From: Scolanthus callimorphus
Lineage: Eukaryota > Cnidaria > Anthozoa > Actiniaria > Edwardsiidae
DNA: 64,000 nucleotides
NCBI GenBank assembly: GCA_033964015.1
Contig: CM066920.1
Location: 10,941,912-11,005,911 of the forward strand
Reading direction: 5' to 3'
Under the pieces are notes generated by a model that was not told the origin of the DNA, did not search any database, and saw nothing but the letters and a program-made list of their open reading frames with translations. A program made the translations under genes and the position numbers. Positions 25,701-31,700 of the stretch are shown here, one piece after another; within the stretch, counting starts at the first letter, position 1; every line of letters begins with the position of its first letter.

Positions 25701-28700
25701 GTTGGGCTGATCACTTCTGCCTACGTTCAGGCGTTATATCAAGAGATGCATATTCTATAATCTATCAAAATTTGGACTTTTGCAAAAAGGACTAATTGTG
25801 CATATATTATTCATAAACTGCGAAGTTGGAAACACGTCATACCACTATAAACTATGGTCAGACACGCACCTTGTTTGGAAGCGATAAAGCCTCGGACACC
25901 TTGTATATTTATCGAATCTGAACGAAGCCTTAACAGAGGTAATTCCCAGTCGAGGTAAATTTTTTTCATCGCGTCTGTATCCATGAAACTCGGCATTGTA
26001 AGCCTTTCAGTAGGGGGGCGTCTGTTGTTCGGCCGTCATAGAGAGCGACGAAGTCTTTAGGACATCCTTGTGTCTGCTCCGTCTGTTTATAAAAAGAAAA
26101 TGCATTCTTAGATTTATAATACAGGTCATACAACAATCACCCCGTCCTTAACTTCGGCTTATTTTGCTGTGTGTTTGCAGGTGTTTCTGTTGTGTAAATA
26201 TGAATTTTATGTGTTTTTTCTTTTCAGGAGAAATTCAGCTTTAATTTTTTCCAGCCACCAAGGGAGAAAGAAACTCAATATTTTCTATAATATATTTCCA
26301 GCAAAGCGGAACAACAGAAACTTCACGCATAACGTAGCCTGCGAAAGCCGACACCACTAAGCGCTCGCCGAAAAAGACTCCGTCTGCGCGCTCAAGCAAA
26401 ACATTCTACCAGATCTGGTCAAAAGATTTACGTAGCCAATTTAACTTTGTTGCATCTTGTGTCGTCTGATTTGAATTCCTCACTATAAAATACTTTGTGT
26501 GCTATAAAGATCACATGCCAGGCCATGAAATTCTTTTGACCAGATTTGGGTCGAAATACTTCATCAGTATGGAATGTTTGGCTTGTGCGCGCAGACGCCT
26601 CTTTGCGGGAGTCTCTTTCGACAAGCGCCAAGTGTTGAATTCTTTTGGCCAGATTTGGGTCAAAATACGTCATCAGTATGGAATGTTTGGCTTGTGCGCG
26701 CAGACGCCTCTTTGCGGGAGTCTCTTTCGACAAGCGCCAAATGTTGAATTCTTTTGGCCAGATTTGGGTCAAAATACGTCATCAGTATCGAATGTTTGGC
26801 TTGAGCGCGCAGACGCCTCTTTGAGGGAGTCTCTTTCGACGAGCGCCAAGTGTTGTCGGCTTTCACAGGCTACGCGTAACGAAACCTGAAAAACTTTTCC
26901 CAACAGAACCGACATTGTTTTGAATTTTTTCCCAAGCAGTCTTCTTGTCCCATGTGTTCCCAGCCAGCAAGGAAGATACTGCGGAACAGATATATTGCGG
27001 AACAGTTCTGTTTTCTGCACCGGGTAATAATCTAATACCTGATGATGTAAATAATAAACAATAAACTCACCGCATTGAAGAAAGCTGTTACAGAAAGATG
27101 AAATGACCAGAGACGAGTTGGAAAGAATCCCGGGAAGAAAGAGACATGAAAAAAAAGATAGAAAAAGATCATTAGTATTCACGTGAATAATCAGTATTCT
27201 CGGGAATCATCAGTATTCTCGAAAATCATTATTTAGTATTTTCGTGAATCATCAGTACTCTCACGAATCATCAGTATTCTCTAAATCATTATTTAGTATA
27301 CTCTAAAATCATTAGTATTCTCGCGAATCATTCTCGAAAATCGTTTTATAGTATTCTCGCGAATCGTCAGTATTCTCTCGAATCATTCGCAGTCTCGTGA
27401 GTAGATAGTATTCTTGCTGAAAAGGCAGGCCCGTAGCATATCAAGAAAGTGCTGTCGTTTTTATGGCAAATCAGCGCGGGTTGCCTGTGGTGTTCAAAAC
27501 GTGACTCAGGCCCCTCGGCGGGGGGTAAAAACAAAATGGCGACCAAGAGAAGGATGTTTCTCGAGTATCTGCAAGTTTTGGTCAATTTTCCTGCTTTTTT
27601 CGCTAAGATATGAGGAAAAGTACTTACAGACCTTCCAAATAAGGTAAGGGGGATTTCCTAATAAGGAAGTTTTGCAACGTCGGCAAAACGACAGCTTTTG
27701 GCGAAATTTTCTTGATATGCCAGGAATTTTTGTGGGGGGTGCTTATCTAGAAAAAGTGGACCAACGTGGTATGAATTTATTTTTTATTGAGAAACCGCTA
27801 ATTCGCTAGACTAAAAGCAAGTATTATGCAAAAGTGATCGCAGTCTTGGCCTATTTAATCTAAACAGTGTTTGTTTTCAGTCTTTTTTAGTATACATTCT
27901 CTTTTGCCCCGTCTGAATTCCAAGCCCCCCCCCCCCCCCCCCCCCCTGGCTACGGGCCTGAAAGGAGTAACACAAACGTTGACTTTAACGTGTGAAGCTA
28001 AGTAGCCTTATCAAGTAGAAACAAGTAGGAGCTTTCATCTTTGGTACTGGGTCCCTGAGGCAGCGTGTTTCCTGACCTATTTATTTTTAGAACAAATTTG
28101 GCGCGAATCGTTGCCATGACATACGTCAATAAACATTAACTGTCCAATCAGCGTCCAGTCAGTCTCCAGATTTCGTTTTTTGCATAAATTATCTCAGATG
28201 ATAAAATGGCGGAAAGAAGGGAGGAACTCAGCGAGCTAAATGTCTCTGAAAATATCGAAAGTAGCTCGCTCTCTGAATGCAGTTCACTCTCTGGAATCAG
28301 TCAAGCGATGAAAATTATGACGGAAACAGCAGTACCCTCAAACAACAGAAGAAAGTGAACCAGAAGGCGAGCCCACTCAACCTCGCACTTCTAACAAACG
28401 AGGTCGACAAAGTCTCAACCACATAGTCAAAATACCCAGAAAAAATAAATCTCGTTCTCGGTCTTCGACCAAGCCCAACACAAGTCTTAAGGAGGCGAAA
28501 TGGAAGAGTTGACTGCGTGGATCTTTTCCTCAGAGCAAGCGTTGCGCGTGAAGTTCGTTGTCAGCTACTAAAAAGCCATCCACTTTGTGAAGGAAAGAAA
28601 ATTAGTAGCAGAGCATTTCCTCAGTGAGGAACAGAAGGCGAATTTCTCACTTCTGATCGTTGAATTTTGTCGGAAATTTTGTACATTGGTAATGAGCACT

Positions 28701-31700
28701 TAATATTACCAAAAAAGGACAGGAAGGCAGCGCTTTCCGTTGCGTGGATAAAAGTTCTCACGAAATTTCATCCAGGAAAATCCAGCCAAGAACGTTCAAT
28801 TTTGGATCGCTTCTTTTCGCACGGCAAAGACTTCTTGGACGATCATATACATACCGTTGTAGTCTCATTCATGAGCTAGTTTACCACATTATGGGTCATG
28901 TACAGGAGAAAAAATCGAGCGAAACTGTGGCTGTTACAGCGGGACTTGCGCGAGGAGAGGAAGATGATGACACTTTATATAGGTCTGCGGATTTGCTCTT
29001 TGCAAAATGCTAAAAATGAAAAGGGAAACTCTCACGGAGAAACCAGGGCGGATAAAGCCGTCAGAAAACACAAGCAAGAACTGGCAATAGAAATAGAAAT
29101 TCTGGACGAACTTGTCCTTGAAAGATAAGGCTGCATTCATTATGTATACTACAGGGGGGGGCAGAGGAAATTTTTTTGACAATGCAAAATTTTCAGATCC
29201 CCCCAAGGCACAACATATTTTTTACGAATCCCCCTCTTGGTCAAAAGGAAAAAACATGCCCCCCCCCCCACCACACCCCCTTCCCCCATCACCCCGGAGA
29301 CAATTTTTTCAATTATATTTATATCAATTTTACAAAAAATAAAGAACAAGGCTCAATGATAAAAAAAAAATACAAAGCGTAAAAATGCAAATAAAAATCC
29401 TAGGTGGCTTTACTTTTTTGTGTCGGTAGTGACTTTCTACCAAGTGATCTGGTGCGCTCCTCGATTGGAGCCTTACTACACATAGGCTGATTATCATTTA
29501 TTTGTATTTGATTGTTTGGTATGTTTTCCGTTGTGCGCGCGAAGCGCGCCGCAATTTGACAATGAAGCTACAAGACTATTAATCAAAAGTCCAAAGGCGT
29601 TTTGTCTGGCAGACGAAAGCCACTGAAGAGGACCTCGAGGAATTGTAGTAAAACAAGAAGGCCTTTTACGATCTTTTAAGTTTAATATAATTCTTTATGC
29701 GCGCGAAGCGCGCAGTTTTTTTTTTCAACATATCAGTTGAAAGAGGGTGAATACACGAGAATAGTAGTGCAAGTGATATTTCTTCAGGAAGGAGGTTCAA
29801 ACTCGGTGTTCAACAATTGAGCCTTCCTTCATTTACTATCAAACTGCACAACCTTGTCTTAAATATATATAATACCTCAACAAAAATATGCATCCCCCCT
29901 TCATGTTATGAAAAAAACTTGACATCCCCCTTTTCCAGTTCCTAAATTTTGAGATCCCCCCCAAAAATCCTCTGCCCCCCCCTGTAGTATACATAATGAA
30001 TGCAGCCTAAATCAAAACTGTCACAAAGTTTAAAAAATTTGGATGAAGGGAACTTGATTTTTTCCTCGCGCAGAGCTTCTACCATTTGTGAGGGATGTTT
30101 TGACCGAAGTAAGGGATTTCACGAACGATGAGATTTATAGACATGTGTCAGTCTTCTGTTTTAAAAATGAAAAGCTTAAAGTTGACTTCGGTCTTATCAT
30201 TGCAGCACTGTCAAAGTCTGAAGGAGCTTCTAATGCTGAAATTGTAAGCTCCCTATTCAAGGGTCTTGTTTCTAAGATAGCCAACACTGCTATTTAACAA
30301 TTAGACCTCGAGGCCGAATGTGCTATGATGAATAGACCATGAGGCCGAAGGCCGAATGGTCTATTGATATCATAGCACATGAGGACGAGAGGTCTAATTG
30401 TTTTAGTATAAACCAATAAACCAACTAGTTGGTCAGTTTTTGGCAATGTTGACCATTATTTTATTTAAAAAAATCAAGTTTTCTTGCAAAGAAAGGTGGT
30501 GGTTTTGCGAGTACGGTCTATCACTAATAGACCATTAGTAGCTCAGCCAATCAGAATGCAGGATTTGTAATAGACCATTAGTTGGTTTATACTAATAATG
30601 AATATGAATGCCAAGGTGGAACAAAACCTTCGGGATGAAGGGAAGGCAGTGGATGCTCAAAATATGCTCAGGGACAAGCTGAAATCGTACTCTGTTGCAA
30701 CCAAAGGAAATAAGGCAAAATTATATACAAATACTGTTATGCAGTGTATTCACAAAATGTAGAAATCTATAGACCACTCAGGTCTGCATGGGCAATGACT
30801 ATTTTAAAAATGACCAGTCAACAAAGCCTCTGTTTCCAATAAGGAGATTGAATGGGTTCCTGTTCACTTGAATGGACTGGGTGCCACTGATGCAAAAACT
30901 AACCATGATAGAGTCCCAAGTCTAAATTCCCTTGTTGGTCCTTAATTTGAGCTTCTTGTATTGGGTATTTCGAAAAAAGAAACCTAGTAAATAAATAATA
31001 TACCCTGAGTCTCCACTAATTTTGACTTTATTGTTGTTACTGGATGTTTCATCTTCCAACTGTTTTAATGTCATGAGAAGACATAATACTGCATGCTGAG
31101 ATCTCAGTTCAGACAGGTAAGATCTCTATAAACAAAGGCGGGATCCTCCCTGCTTATAATATACACAACAAAATTCTGTAAGGAAAACAGAACTGAGATG
31201 AGGCAGACCAAGAACTGAGCCAGTCTGTGCACCCTGATTGTGTGGTTCCAGAAATTATCCATACCCCCCCCCCCCCCCCCCCTACGGAAGGGCAATGGAA
31301 ATTCCGGAGGGTGGGGGGTCAATTTACCTGATCATTTCCATACAAATACTGTATTTTTCCTTGGAAATTCCAGAGGGGTGGGGGGTCACTTTTCAACACC
31401 CTTCCGTGGAGGGGTATGGATATTTTCTGGAACCCCACATTGCATGCATGCCTGCTTCTATTCCACTGAGGCTGTTTTTTCACCTTTTTCTTAGATCAAA
31501 TGATTGGAGTGAGAAATTGATGCATGCATATTATCATTGATATTGAGTTCTGCAGTTCTGTATTTTTATGCATACATCAATTTTTTTATGCAATCTGTAA
31601 AAAATATATATCATGGCCTAAACTAAGCTAACAGTCATTTTCTGTAAAAAAGTTGTATCATTAGGGTATAGATGCTATCACTCACTATTTCATTATTATA

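Larger units (their letters stand above)
23543..25869. other. 2.3-kb intron between CUB1 and CUB2
   Basis: Non-coding. Contains three MITEs end to end (23653-24523), a SINE (24770-24900) and an inverted-repeat element (25346-25600). Confidence 0.7.

Noticed and set aside
26769..27182. Minus-strand frame ending in a cysteine-containing segment before a GTGAGT donor near 27070, considered as a further CUB or EGF exon
   Set aside because: Cysteine spacing fits neither domain, and the upstream part is repeat-derived sequence of the 26333-26874 element.
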